Part shown: piece by piece, positions 28,427-37,810 of the stretch
Layout of the letters: each line of letters starts with the position of its first letter
Position numbering within the stretch: position 1 is the stretch's first letter
Origin: an uncultured Mucispirillum sp.
GTDB taxonomy: Bacteria; Chrysiogenota; Deferribacteres; Deferribacterales; Mucispirillaceae
Length of the DNA: 64,000 nt
Direction: 5' to 3'
Assembly (NCBI GenBank): GCA_944323205.1
Contig: CALURO010000009.1
Span: 1-64,000, forward strand
The notes under the pieces: model-generated
Told to the model about the DNA's origin: nothing
Database searches by the model: none
What the model saw: only the letters and a program-made list of their open reading frames with translations
Made by a program: the position numbers and the translations under genes

Positions 28427-29536
28427 TTGTCAGATATACAAAATATAGATGTAAACTTATTAAAAGAAGTTGTTGATGCAGTAAATAGAACAACAGAGAG
28501 TTTAAAAGAATCTTATGCTCTTTTGCAGAAGAAATTAGAGCAGACTCAGGGACTTTTAGATTCTGTGCTTGATAATACAAACTCTGCAATTATTGCACAG
28601 GATAATAAAAACGGTGTGTTTTTAAAAAACAGGCGGGCAAAAGAGTTAATAGAAGAACTTGGTTATGATAAAGTATTTGGTATATTAAGTTCATTTCATA
28701 CAACAGGTGTTCATGACTATGATGATGAAGGCAGAAGATATTTCAGGCTTAGTGTCAGCGCTTTAAAATCAGAAGATTCTGAAGGTTTTGTATATGTTAT
28801 GGACGATATTACAAGGCTTAAAAAGTTTGAGCAGGAAAAGCAGAGAAACGAAAGGCTGCGTATTATGGGCGAAATGGCTGCAAATATTGCTCATGAAGTG
28901 AGAAACCCACTTGGTTCTATTGAGCTTTATGCATCTCTTTTAGCAAGAGATTTAGAGCAGGACCCTGATAAGAAAAGGCTTACAACATCTATAATAAAAG
29001 GTGTCCGCACTATTAATGCAGTTATAAGTAACACACTGCTTTTTGCAAAGGAAATTAAAATAAACCCTTCTAAGCATGTGCTTGTAGATATTGTTGATGA
29101 AGTAGTCCTTTATCTGCAGCATATTATAAGAGATAAAAAAGTTAGAGTTATAAACAAGCTGGATGAAGAACATATTGTTTTTTGTGATGAAGATATGTAT
29201 AAGCAGGTTATAATGAACTTAATAGGCAATGCAGTAGATGCTGTAAGTATTGGCGGAGAAATAACAGTTACATCTGAGATGACAGAAAAAGAGACGATTC
29301 TGCATATCAGAGACAATGGATACGGGATAGATGAAGATATGCTTTCCCGCCTTTTTATGCCGTTTCAGACAACAAAGGCAAAAGGCACTGGCTTAGGTCT
29401 TTCTATATCATATAAAATTATAAAAGCACATGGAGGGGATATTGTGGCAGAAAGCAACGGTAAAGATTATACAATGTTTACTGTAACACTGCCTTCTGCT
29501 GAATATGCGGTATCTGGTGGAGAAATTAATGGTTGA
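28427..29536 (+). CDS. cytoplasmic PAS-like sensor histidine kinase (FlrB/NtrB type)
   Basis: No membrane helix is present. The N-terminal 40 residues are coiled, then a PAS-like domain (about 45-130), the dimerisation H-box with MGEMAANIAHEVRNPLGSIE, and an ATPase domain with the N-box MNLIGNAVDAV, G1 box DNGYGID and G2 box GTGLGLSI. It starts at a TTG with AAGGTGAT upstream. It pairs with the sigma-54 regulator that overlaps its end. The kind of pair (soluble kinase, Fis-type regulator) is that of FlrB-FlrC and NtrB-NtrC; a flagellar role is likely but not shown. Confidence 0.85.
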   Translation: MSDIQNIDVNLLKEVVDAVNRTTESLKESYALLQKKLEQTQGLLDSVLDNTNSAIIAQDNKNGVFLKNRRAKELIEELGYDKVFGILSSFHTTGVHDYDDEGRRYFRLSVSALKSEDSEGFVYVMDDITRLKKFEQEKQRNERLRIMGEMAANIAHEVRNPLGSIELYASLLARDLEQDPDKKRLTTSIIKGVRTINAVISNTLLFAKEIKINPSKHVLVDIVDEVVLYLQHIIRDKKVRVINKLDEEHIVFCDEDMYKQVIMNLIGNAVDAVSIGGEITVTSEMTEKETILHIRDNGYGIDEDMLSRLFMPFQTTKAKGTGLGLSISYKIIKAHGGDIVAESNGKDYTMFTVTLPSAEYAVSGGEING

Positions 29537-30989
29537 TAAGAATATTTTAATAGTTGATGATGATGACAATATGCGGGAAGCCATGAAAGAAACTGTATTA
29601 AGGCTTGGAATATCAGTTGATACAGCAGAAAATGGCCGCATTGGCTTTGAAAAAGCAACGAAAAAAGTATATGATTTAATCATAAGCGATATGCGTATGC
29701 CTGAAATTGACGGACTTTCTATGTTTGAAATGTTAAAGGCTACAGGTATAAAAACACCAGTATGTTTTGTAACAGCCTACGGCTCAGTAACAGGTGCTGT
29801 AGAAGCCTTAAAAATAGGTGCTTATGACTATATATTAAAGCCATTTTCACCAGAAGTTATAGAAGAATTAATAAGAAGAACATTTGAACTTGCAGGAAGT
29901 AATAGCAGTGCAGCAGAAAATGCACCGCTTGAAGATAACAGTAAAAAAGGCACAGTTTATAAAAGTGCTTATATGGAGCATATTTTTTCACTGGCAAAAG
30001 ATGTGGCAGAAAGTGAAGCAACAGTATTAATTACTGGAGAATCTGGAACGGGTAAAGAAGTGCTTGCAAGGTTTATTCATGAAAATTCAAGTCATGCAAA
30101 AGGTCCGTTTGTAGCGGTAAACTGTGCAGCAATACCAGAAAATTTAATAGAAAGTGAGCTTTTTGGTTATGAAAAGGGAGCATTTACTGGTGCAGTTAAT
30201 AAAAAAATAGGTAAATTTGAAGCTGCTGACGGTGGCACAATATTACTTGATGAAATAGGTGAGATACCGCTGCATTTACAGGCAAAACTTTTAAGGGTGC
30301 TGCAGGAAAGGGAAGTAGAAAGGCTTGGTGCATTAAAGCCTTCTAAAATAAATACAAGGGTGCTTGCTACAACTAACAGAAACTTAAAAGTTATGAGTGA
30401 AGAAGGCACTTTCAGGGAAGATTTATATTACAGGCTTAATGTTATTAGTATGGAGCTGCCACCTTTAAGAGACAGGAAAGAAGATGTGGCAGATTTATCA
30501 TTATTTTTTATAAAAAAATATTCAGAAATTAATAAAAAGCCAGTAAAACCACTTTCAGATGATGCTTTAAATTCACTTCAAAGCTATGAATGGCCTGGCA
30601 ATGTAAGGGAGCTTGAACATACTATTGAAAGAGCGGTTGTTCTTTCAAAAACTGCTGAAATTACATCTAAAGATTTATTTCTGCATGGCATTACTATTGC
30701 AGGCTTTAAATCAAGCCCTAAGGAAGAGATAAAAGATATTATAAAAGATAAAAAGGCAGAGCAGGAAGTAAAAGAAACAAGACACAATACAGAAGAAAGC
30801 AATGTTGATAATGCAGTAGGCAGAACTATTGCTGATGTTGAGCAGGAATTAATACTTAAAACTCTGCACGATGTTTCAGGCAACAGAACAAAGGCAGCTG
30901 AAATATTAGGCATAACTGTCAGGACTTTAAGAAACAAATTAAATGAATACAGAGATGCAGGCATTGATGTGGAAGAATATCTAAAATAA
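29529..30989 (+). CDS. sigma-54 dependent response regulator (NtrC/FlrC type)
   Basis: The domains in order are a receiver (phospho-Asp in IISDMRMPEIDG), a sigma-54 AAA+ domain (Walker A GESGTGKE, the sigma-54 contact loop GAFTGA, and the arginine-finger region) and a C-terminal Fis-type helix-turn-helix (GNRTKAAEILGITVRTLRNK). I take the ATG at 29529, as GGTGGAG lies 6 bases upstream, making an 8-base overlap with the kinase stop. It would activate sigma-54 promoters when phosphorylated by the kinase next to it. Confidence 0.92.
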   Translation: MVDKNILIVDDDDNMREAMKETVLRLGISVDTAENGRIGFEKATKKVYDLIISDMRMPEIDGLSMFEMLKATGIKTPVCFVTAYGSVTGAVEALKIGAYDYILKPFSPEVIEELIRRTFELAGSNSSAAENAPLEDNSKKGTVYKSAYMEHIFSLAKDVAESEATVLITGESGTGKEVLARFIHENSSHAKGPFVAVNCAAIPENLIESELFGYEKGAFTGAVNKKIGKFEAADGGTILLDEIGEIPLHLQAKLLRVLQEREVERLGALKPSKINTRVLATTNRNLKVMSEEGTFREDLYYRLNVISMELPPLRDRKEDVADLSLFFIKKYSEINKKPVKPLSDDALNSLQSYEWPGNVRELEHTIERAVVLSKTAEITSKDLFLHGITIAGFKSSPKEEIKDIIKDKKAEQEVKETRHNTEESNVDNAVGRTIADVEQELILKTLHDVSGNRTKAAEILGITVRTLRNKLNEYRDAGIDVEEYLK

Positions 30990-31015
30990 CCACATATATA
31001 TTAAGGAGTATATAC

Positions 31016-32671
31016 TTGAAAGAAAAACTTACATTAATAATTAATGAAATAGTAAAAGGTATGCTTGATAATGCAGGAATATCAGAAGAAGTATCTTTTA
31101 CCCTTGTTATACCAGAAAAAGAAGAACATGGTGATTTTGCATGTAATGTGGCTATGCAGCTTGTGCGTTATTTAAAGAAAAACCCTAAAATAATAGCAGA
31201 AGAAATATGTGCAGTATTAAAAGAAAAGGCAGGCAGTCAGATTGAAACAGAGATTGCAGGGCCTGGCTTTATAAATATAAAAATTTCAAAAAGCTTTTTT
31301 GCAGAAACTATAATGGATATTATTACAAACAATAAATATTTCCATAATAATACAGGTCAGGGCAAAAAAGCTATGGTAGAGTTTGTAAGTGCAAACCCAA
31401 CTGGTCCTTTGCATATTGGTCATGGCAGAGGGGCAGCTTATGGTGATTCTGTTGCAAGAGTGCTTTCTATGTCTGGGTATAATGTTACGAGAGAATACTA
31501 TGTTAATGATGCTGGCAACCAGATGAATAATCTATCCCTTAGTGTATATTCTAGGTATGCTTTTCTTGCAGGCAGAGCAGAAGAGGCACCGTTTCCAGAG
31601 GCTGGATATCATGGAGACTATATAAAAGATATATCAGCAGAGCTTTTGAAGGAAAGAAAAGATATATTAGATATTGATAAAAAAGAAGCATTAGAAATAT
31701 GCCTTGAAAAAGCTGTAAATTCTATCCAAAAAGATATAGATGATGATTTAAAAGAGTTTAGAGTATCATTTCATAACTATTTCAGTGAAAAAAGCCTTTA
31801 TAAACAAGGCTTAATAGATAAAGCACTTGAAAAATTAAGAGCATCAGGCAAAACTTTTGAGCAGGATGGAGCATTATGGCTTAATACTTCCAGCATGGGT
31901 GATGATAAAGACAGAGTGTTGAGAAAATCTACAGGCGAATTTACTTATTTTACACCAGATATTGCATATCACCAGAATAAATATGACAGAGGATATGAGT
32001 ATCTGGTAGATATATGGGGTGCAGACCACCATGGCTATATTAAAAGGATGCAGTGTGCTTTGGAATGCTTAAACCATGATTTATCTACATTTAGAGTGTC
32101 ATTAATCCAGATGGTTAATTTAATACAGAATGGGGAAAAAATCAGCATGTCTACAAGAAGCGGTGAATTTATACCACTTTCATGGCTTATAGATGAAGTA
32201 GGCATTGATGCAGCAAGATTTTTCTATAATATGAGAAGTCATGATGCGCAGTTTGATTTTGATATAGATTTAGCAAAATCAAAATCTAATGATAACCCTG
32301 TATATTATATTCAGTATGCTCATGCAAGAGTACACAGTTTAATTGCAAATGCTGAAGATAAAGGTATAAAATATGAAAGGGGCAGGGGATTAGAAAAAGC
32401 TCTCGGTAGTGAAGAAATACAGCTTGTAAAAAATATGATAAGATTAAAATATGTTATTGAGCTTGCAGCAATCCATTTAGAGCCGCATAGAGTAGCTTAT
32501 CATTTACAGGAGCTTGCAGCATCATTTCATTCATATTATTACAGTAATAAAATATTAAACCCTGAAGATAAAGAGCTTACTACAGGCAGGCTTACTTTAT
32601 GCGAAGCTGTTGCAGTAACTATTAAAACAGGGCTTGAAATATTAGGTGTTTCTGCACCTGAAAAAATGTAG
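31016..32671 (+). CDS. argS: arginyl-tRNA synthetase
   Basis: A class I synthetase of 551 residues. The HIGH motif appears as PTGPLHIGHGRGAAYG, the KMSKS-like region as EKISMSTRSGE, and the C-terminal anticodon-binding DALR-type domain (EPHRVAYHLQELAASFHSYY) is intact, as is the N-terminal additional domain (about 1-80). The start is a TTG with AAGGAG 9 bases upstream. Confidence 0.96.
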   Translation: MKEKLTLIINEIVKGMLDNAGISEEVSFTLVIPEKEEHGDFACNVAMQLVRYLKKNPKIIAEEICAVLKEKAGSQIETEIAGPGFINIKISKSFFAETIMDIITNNKYFHNNTGQGKKAMVEFVSANPTGPLHIGHGRGAAYGDSVARVLSMSGYNVTREYYVNDAGNQMNNLSLSVYSRYAFLAGRAEEAPFPEAGYHGDYIKDISAELLKERKDILDIDKKEALEICLEKAVNSIQKDIDDDLKEFRVSFHNYFSEKSLYKQGLIDKALEKLRASGKTFEQDGALWLNTSSMGDDKDRVLRKSTGEFTYFTPDIAYHQNKYDRGYEYLVDIWGADHHGYIKRMQCALECLNHDLSTFRVSLIQMVNLIQNGEKISMSTRSGEFIPLSWLIDEVGIDAARFFYNMRSHDAQFDFDIDLAKSKSNDNPVYYIQYAHARVHSLIANAEDKGIKYERGRGLEKALGSEEIQLVKNMIRLKYVIELAAIHLEPHRVAYHLQELAASFHSYYYSNKILNPEDKELTTGRLTLCEAVAVTIKTGLEILGVSAPEKM

Positions 32672-32678
32672 GTGTATT

Positions 32679-33476
32679 ATGGCAGAAGATAATAAAAATT
32701 CATTTAGAGATATGCTTTTAATTATATTTGTAGTGCTGATATGCTTTGGCATTACAATATACGGTATAGCATATTTAACAGGCAAGGTATTTTCCAGCAG
32801 TCCAGAGCCTGAGATTGCTGCAAATGAAAGACCAAAGGAAGTAACAACTAATCCGAAGGAAGGTGATACTTTAACTTTTACTTCAATAGGAGAAAGTGCC
32901 GATGAAGTTATGCCTGATGAAGATAATATTCGTACAACAGTTACATCACCACAACAAGATAATGCAACAGAGATGGCAGCACTAAACAAGGATAATACAG
33001 CCCCTGTTCCTGTCCCAGTAATACAGGAAGAAAAGCCAGTGCAGTCTGTTTCTGAGCCAGCAAAACCGCAGGAAAATAAAGAGAATAAAGAAACTGTAAA
33101 ACAAAAAGAACAGGTGCAGGCTAAAGAGCCGGTGAAAAAAGCCGAGCAGGTAAAACCACGACAGGAAGCGGCTCCAAAACCTGCACCTAAAAAAGAAGAG
33201 CCTAAAAAAGAAACTGTAAAAGCTGCACCACCTGCCCAGACTGGCGCTTATGTAGTTCAGCTTTTAGCTGTTCAGTCAAGAGAAGCAGCAGAGAAAGAGG
33301 CAGCAAAATATAGAAGTAAATATCCAGATGTGTTTATAAAACAGGTGGTTATAAACGGCAAAACATGGTACAGGGTGCGTCTTGGCGTAAGTGCTACAAA
33401 AGAGCAGGCACAGCAGAAAGCTGATAAAGTGGCAAATGAATTTAAAATAAAACCAATTGTTACTAAAAATAACTAA
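32679..33476 (+). CDS. SPOR-domain membrane protein
   Basis: The protein has a single N-terminal membrane helix (about 12-36), a long Pro/Glu/Lys/Ala-rich linker (about 40-185) and a C-terminal SPOR domain (about 188-262, GAYVVQLLAVQSREAAEKEA and WYRVRLGVSATKEQAQQKAD). SPOR domains bind denuded glycan strands at the division septum, so a cell-division or envelope role is likely. The start at 32679 is 7 bases after argS; an in-frame GTG inside argS would add 11 residues that look non-native. Confidence 0.88.
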   Translation: MAEDNKNSFRDMLLIIFVVLICFGITIYGIAYLTGKVFSSSPEPEIAANERPKEVTTNPKEGDTLTFTSIGESADEVMPDEDNIRTTVTSPQQDNATEMAALNKDNTAPVPVPVIQEEKPVQSVSEPAKPQENKENKETVKQKEQVQAKEPVKKAEQVKPRQEAAPKPAPKKEEPKKETVKAAPPAQTGAYVVQLLAVQSREAAEKEAAKYRSKYPDVFIKQVVINGKTWYRVRLGVSATKEQAQQKADKVANEFKIKPIVTKNN

Positions 33477-33479
33477 TAT

Positions 33480-34640
33480 ATGAAGAAGTTATCAGTATTA
33501 ATATTTATATTTTTATTTTACAGTAATGCTTACTGTGAAACAGTACTTTCCAGTGAAGATGTGTATTTAATTAATGGTGCACAGGTATTTGTTCTTGATG
33601 AAAAATACAAGGGCAATCTTGACTTATTCTTTAAGGAAGTAAAATCAAAGGGTATTAATACTGTTTTTTTTAGAGTATTTCATAATAATAAAGACAGAAG
33701 CCACTTAAATATGCCTTTAAACTGCGAAAGTGGTGTCTATTTTGAGACAAAACACGCCTGCACAGTAAATAATCTTTTAAAAGATATGGTAGATTATGCC
33801 CATAAAAATAATATTAAACTTTATGCGTGGATGGCAACCCGTTCACTTTCTTTTTTAAAGACAGAAGATAATATGAGTATGAGTTTAAGTGCAGAAGGCG
33901 GTAATGTATCAGGCTATGGAGCAAATATATTTAAGAAAGAGGTGCGTGATACACTGCTTAACCTTTTTGAAGATTTGGCAAAATATGAAATAGACGGCAT
34001 ACTTTTTCAGGACGATTTTATAATAAAGTATACAGAAGGCAGCGATAAATATGCAGCTGCACTTTTTAAAAAAGAAACTGGAATAGAAGTAAAAAAAGAA
34101 AACTTTTTTAAAAGTATAAAAGAATATAACGGCAGGAAAGTTTTTTCAGAATATAAAGATGAATTTTATGTATGGGCAGAATGGAAAAGCAGCCAGCTTG
34201 CCTTATTATTTAAGGAATTAAAAGAACGGGCAAAAACAGTAAACCCTAAAATAAAGTTTGCAGCAAATGTATATTATGAAACGCCTGTAGATGAGGCAGC
34301 AGCACTTGCATGGTATTCTCAAAAATTATCTACATTGAAATCTGCAGGAGCAGATTATTTTGCAGTTATGGGCTATTTTGAGCAAATCAGCAGCGAGCAG
34401 AAATTAGGCAGAGCAGAAACTGCATCACTTATTGGCAGTATTGCAAAAAATGCTGTTAAAGTAATGGGTAACGAAAAAGCAGTTATAATGAAAATGCAGT
34501 CCAGGTCATTTTTAGGAAAAGGTATGCTTTCTTATGATGATTATAAACTGGTGTGCAGGCAGATAAAACTTGCAGGTAATGTAAGCTATACTGTTGTACC
34601 AGTGTTTTCTTCTGATGATATTTATGTATGTCCAAAGTAA
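33480..34640 (+). CDS. exported glycosidase-like (GHL10/PgaB C-terminal-like) protein
   Basis: A signal peptide (cleavage near SNAYCE) is followed by a probable TIM barrel. The KGINTVFFRVFHN and DMVDYAHKNNIKLYAWMATRS segments resemble the GHL-type putative glycoside hydrolases and the C-terminal domain of PgaB. The IDGILFQDDFII segment holds a candidate catalytic Asp pair. Known relatives cut envelope or biofilm polysaccharides; the substrate here is unknown. It starts 3 bases after the SPOR gene, so it may act on cell-wall or surface glycans with it. Confidence 0.65.
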   Translation: MKKLSVLIFIFLFYSNAYCETVLSSEDVYLINGAQVFVLDEKYKGNLDLFFKEVKSKGINTVFFRVFHNNKDRSHLNMPLNCESGVYFETKHACTVNNLLKDMVDYAHKNNIKLYAWMATRSLSFLKTEDNMSMSLSAEGGNVSGYGANIFKKEVRDTLLNLFEDLAKYEIDGILFQDDFIIKYTEGSDKYAAALFKKETGIEVKKENFFKSIKEYNGRKVFSEYKDEFYVWAEWKSSQLALLFKELKERAKTVNPKIKFAANVYYETPVDEAAALAWYSQKLSTLKSAGADYFAVMGYFEQISSEQKLGRAETASLIGSIAKNAVKVMGNEKAVIMKMQSRSFLGKGMLSYDDYKLVCRQIKLAGNVSYTVVPVFSSDDIYVCPK

Positions 34641-34828
34641 ATAATATAAGATAAATTTTGTCTTTGTTGAAGAAAATGTGATGATAATTTATTTATAAAA
34701 TAATATTATATATAAATAAGTTATTCTATATTTGTTAAAATAAAACATCTTTTTATAAAAATATTTCTTGCAAAATTTTAAAAAACTTTATTCAATATAA
34801 TGAGAAAAACATAAAAAAGGAGCAATCT

Positions 34829-36196
34829 ATGAAAGTTGGGGTAATAGGTGGAGGTATTTCTGGTGTATCTCTTGCATTAAAGCTTGGTTTATTAAAAGAA
34901 CAGGGAAAAGATATTGATATTACAATGTTAGAAGCATCAAACAGGTTAGGCGGCACAATAGATTCTGTTCATAAAGATGGTTATGTTATAGAATCTGGTA
35001 CAAATGGATTTTTAGACAGCAAGCCGTTTACATTAGAAGTTTTTGAAGAAGCAGGCTTAAAAGATAAACTTGTACGAAGTAATGATAATGCAAGGATAAG
35101 ATATATACAAAGATATGGCGAGCTTCAAAGACTGCCGGAGGGAGCGGGAGCATTTTTAAAATCAAAACTTTTAAGTTTTGGCGGTAAGATGCGTTTAGCA
35201 AAAGAATTTTTTGTTTCGCAGAAAAAAGATAACAGTGATGAAACACTGGCACATTTTGCAGAAAGACGGCTTGGCAGAGAAGCACTTGATTATTTAATAG
35301 GGCCTATGGTATCAGGTGTATTTGCAGGAGACCCTGAGAAAATGAGCTTACAGTCATGTTTTCCAGTAATATATGATTTAGAAAAAACATATGGCGGCTT
35401 AATAAAAGGTATGATTAAAAAGCCTAAAAAGAAAAGCGGCCCTGCAGGGCCTGGTGGAGCATTAACAAGTTATGAAGGCGGTATGGGCGAAGCTGTTAAA
35501 GATTTAGCCCGTGTTGCAGAAAGCAAAGGTGTAAAAATATATCTTGAAAGCCCTGCTGAAAAAGTAGTAAAAAAAGACGGCAGATATATTGTAACAAGCA
35601 GTAATAAAGAATATGAATTTGATATGCTTGCAGTATGTGCTCCAGCTTATGCAGGCGGTAAATTCTTAAAAGAATTAGACAGTGAGCTTGCAGACACTTT
35701 ATCAAGCATACCTTATGCACCAATGTTTGTTGCAGGCTTAGGCTTTAACAGCGAAGATATAGAAAGTGATATTCACGGTTTTGGCTATCTTATACCTAAA
35801 AAAGAAAATATGCGTATATTAGGTGCATTATTTACATCTAGTATGTTTCCAGTGCAGGCGCCAAAAGGTAAAAAATTCCTTAGAATAATGGCAGGCGGCG
35901 ATACAAACCATGAGCTTATGCAGAAAAGTGAAGATGAACTGCTTAGAATATGTATAGAAGATGTAACAAAAATATTAGGTGTTAAAAAAGACCCATATAT
36001 GGTGCAGACATTTAAAGTAATGAAAGCAATACCACAATACCATACAGGTCACCGTGAAAAAGTAGCAAAAATAGAAGAAGTTACTTCAAAATTAGGCAAT
36101 ATTTATATTGGCGGTAATGTGCTTTACGGTATAGGCTTAAATGACTGCACAAAAACAAGTAAAATGATTGCTGAAAAAATAGCAGAAAAATTATAA
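34829..36196 (+). CDS. hemG: protoporphyrinogen oxidase (FAD type)
   Basis: An FAD-dependent oxidase of heme synthesis (the HemG group formerly called HemY). The dinucleotide motif VGVIGGGISGVSLALKLG and the LEASNRLGGTIDSV extension are at the N-terminus; GPMVSGVFAGDPEKMSLQSC and the C-terminal NIYIGGNVLYGIGLNDC flavin loop are typical. GGAGC precedes the ATG. The classical enzyme uses O2, so in an anaerobe it would need low oxygen or another electron acceptor. It stands alone before a terminator. Confidence 0.88.
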   Translation: MKVGVIGGGISGVSLALKLGLLKEQGKDIDITMLEASNRLGGTIDSVHKDGYVIESGTNGFLDSKPFTLEVFEEAGLKDKLVRSNDNARIRYIQRYGELQRLPEGAGAFLKSKLLSFGGKMRLAKEFFVSQKKDNSDETLAHFAERRLGREALDYLIGPMVSGVFAGDPEKMSLQSCFPVIYDLEKTYGGLIKGMIKKPKKKSGPAGPGGALTSYEGGMGEAVKDLARVAESKGVKIYLESPAEKVVKKDGRYIVTSSNKEYEFDMLAVCAPAYAGGKFLKELDSELADTLSSIPYAPMFVAGLGFNSEDIESDIHGFGYLIPKKENMRILGALFTSSMFPVQAPKGKKFLRIMAGGDTNHELMQKSEDELLRICIEDVTKILGVKKDPYMVQTFKVMKAIPQYHTGHREKVAKIEEVTSKLGNIYIGGNVLYGIGLNDCTKTSKMIAEKIAEKL

Positions 36197-36202
36197 AATA
36201 TT

Positions 36203-36230
36203 AGGGGGCATAAGCCCCCTTTCTTTTTAT
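36203..36230 (+). terminator. rho-independent terminator of hemG
   Basis: AGGGGGC (36203-36209), loop ATAA, GCCCCCT (36214-36220) and then TTCTTTTTATT. Confidence 0.85.
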
Positions 36231-36351
36231 TAGAAAATATAAAATATCAATTTTATTGTAAAATAATCAATGTTCAATGCAGTTTAAAAAAATAGGGTAA
36301 TCGGTTTCATTTCTGCTTGACATTTTCTATAAAATAAAAATAATTACAAAT

Positions 36352-37188
36352 ATGAATAAAGTAAAAACTATATTATTAATTACAGTTTTATTATTACTTG
36401 CAGGTTGTGAGAAATATTTTTTCTTTCCTAAACAGCAGCTTTTTTATATGCCTGAAACATGTGCCCATAACCCTGAAAATATCCTTGTAGAAACTAATGA
36501 AGGCAAACTTCTTCACGGCTGGTATTTTAAAACAAAAGTAAAAACTCCTAAAGGCACAGTTTTTTTTCTCCATGGTAATTCAAATAACATAAGCACAGAA
36601 AGTGTTGCAATGATGTGGCTTGTAGATAAAGGCTATAATGTATTAACCTTTGACTACAGAGGATATGGCATATCTCAAGGGAAGCCTGATATAAAAGGCG
36701 TTCTGCAGGACGGTTTAGAGTATACAGAGGCAGTCTTTAAAGATAACAAAGTAGATAAAAGAAATATGGTGCTTTATGGTCAGAGTTTAGGTGGAGCCGT
36801 GGCTGCCCATATTGCAAGGTATTCCCCTTATGCAGATAAATTTAAAGTGCTTGTTTTAGAATCAACATTTACTTCCTGGAGAAGTATTGCAAAAGAAGTG
36901 GCAGCAAGTAATTTTTTTACATATATTTGGCAGTATGCTGTTACATGGAGTATACCAAAAGAGTATTCTTCACTTGATAATCTAAAAAACAGTAAAATTA
37001 AAAATACTATTATAATACATTCAGAGGCTGATAAGTTAGTAAAGTTTGATAACGGACAGGCTCTATATAAAATAGCAAAAGAGCCAAAAATGATGCTTAA
37101 AGATGATTTTTCTAACCATGCTCAGATTATAAGCAATCCTAGAATAAGAAAAGAATTTTTAAGTGCTCTTGATTTATATTTAAAGTAA
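36352..37188 (+). CDS. alpha/beta hydrolase lipoprotein
   Basis: A lipoprotein signal with an LLAGC lipobox leads into an alpha/beta hydrolase fold of the YfhR/BEM46 type. The marks are the FFLHGNSNN oxyanion segment, the nucleophile elbow YGQSLGG, the acid in HSEADKLV and a late His in SNHAQII. The substrate is unknown, though many relatives act on esters or lipids. It is a single gene with AT-rich flanks. Confidence 0.8.
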   Translation: MNKVKTILLITVLLLLAGCEKYFFFPKQQLFYMPETCAHNPENILVETNEGKLLHGWYFKTKVKTPKGTVFFLHGNSNNISTESVAMMWLVDKGYNVLTFDYRGYGISQGKPDIKGVLQDGLEYTEAVFKDNKVDKRNMVLYGQSLGGAVAAHIARYSPYADKFKVLVLESTFTSWRSIAKEVAASNFFTYIWQYAVTWSIPKEYSSLDNLKNSKIKNTIIIHSEADKLVKFDNGQALYKIAKEPKMMLKDDFSNHAQIISNPRIRKEFLSALDLYLK

Positions 37189-37252
37189 AATAATTTATTA
37201 AAAAAATTTTTTAGGCATAAAATGTGTTAAAAAGCCAAAAATGCAAATAGAG

Positions 37253-37281
37253 TTGACAAAATATATTTTCAGTGTTAAATT
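37253..37281 (+). promoter_or_regulatory. sigma70-type promoter
   Basis: TTGACA at 37253-37258, a 17-base spacer and TAAATT at 37276-37281 lie about 30 bases before the ATG of the DUF3015 gene. Confidence 0.6.
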
Positions 37282-37310
37282 GAAAAATAGAATTTTATCA
37301 GGAGGAGTAT

Positions 37311-37769
37311 ATGAAAAAAGCTTTCTTAGTATTACTCGTTGTATCTATGATGGCACCAGCTGCGTTTGCAGGTGCTGTTAGAAATAATGTTGGCTGTGGT
37401 CTTGGTACATTATTATTTGAATCTGTTGGCAAACCTAATGGTGGCTGGTTATTACAAATGACAGCATCATGGACTAACGCTACATTATCAAACACATTTT
37501 CTATGACTACTGGTACTATTAACTGTGCTGGTAACATTAACAAAGCTGTCAGCATAGAAGTTTATGAGTTTGTTACTGCAAATATGGACAACCTTGCTAA
37601 AGATATTGCTATGGGTCATGGTGATACTATTAACTCATTAGGCTCTATGCTTGCAGTTAAAGATGTTAATGCTTTTGGCAGTAAATTACAGGCTAATTTT
37701 AGTGAAATTTTCCCTAATTCAGAAGTTCAATCTGATTCAGTTGCTAATAAAATTATAGCACTCAGCTAA
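37311..37769 (+). CDS. DUF3015 family exported protein
   Basis: The 152-residue protein has a signal peptide (cleavage near AAFAG) and matches DUF3015: VGCGLGTLLFES near the start, the two conserved cysteines (in NVGCGLG and TINCAGN) and ASWTNATLSNTFSMTTGT. The family is periplasmic or outer-membrane associated, with no known function. GGAGGAG gives a very strong ribosome binding site, and a promoter and terminator bracket the gene, so it is probably abundant. Confidence 0.85.
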   Translation: MKKAFLVLLVVSMMAPAAFAGAVRNNVGCGLGTLLFESVGKPNGGWLLQMTASWTNATLSNTFSMTTGTINCAGNINKAVSIEVYEFVTANMDNLAKDIAMGHGDTINSLGSMLAVKDVNAFGSKLQANFSEIFPNSEVQSDSVANKIIALS

Positions 37770-37780
37770 TTAAACATAAT

Positions 37781-37805
37781 GAGGGCATTTTTATGCCCTC
37801 TTTAT
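37781..37805 (+). terminator. rho-independent terminator of the DUF3015 gene
   Basis: GAGGGCAT (37781-37788) and ATGCCCTC (37793-37800) with loop TTTT, then TTTATTTT. The following gene begins within or just beyond it. Confidence 0.8.
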
Positions 37806-37810
37806 TTTCT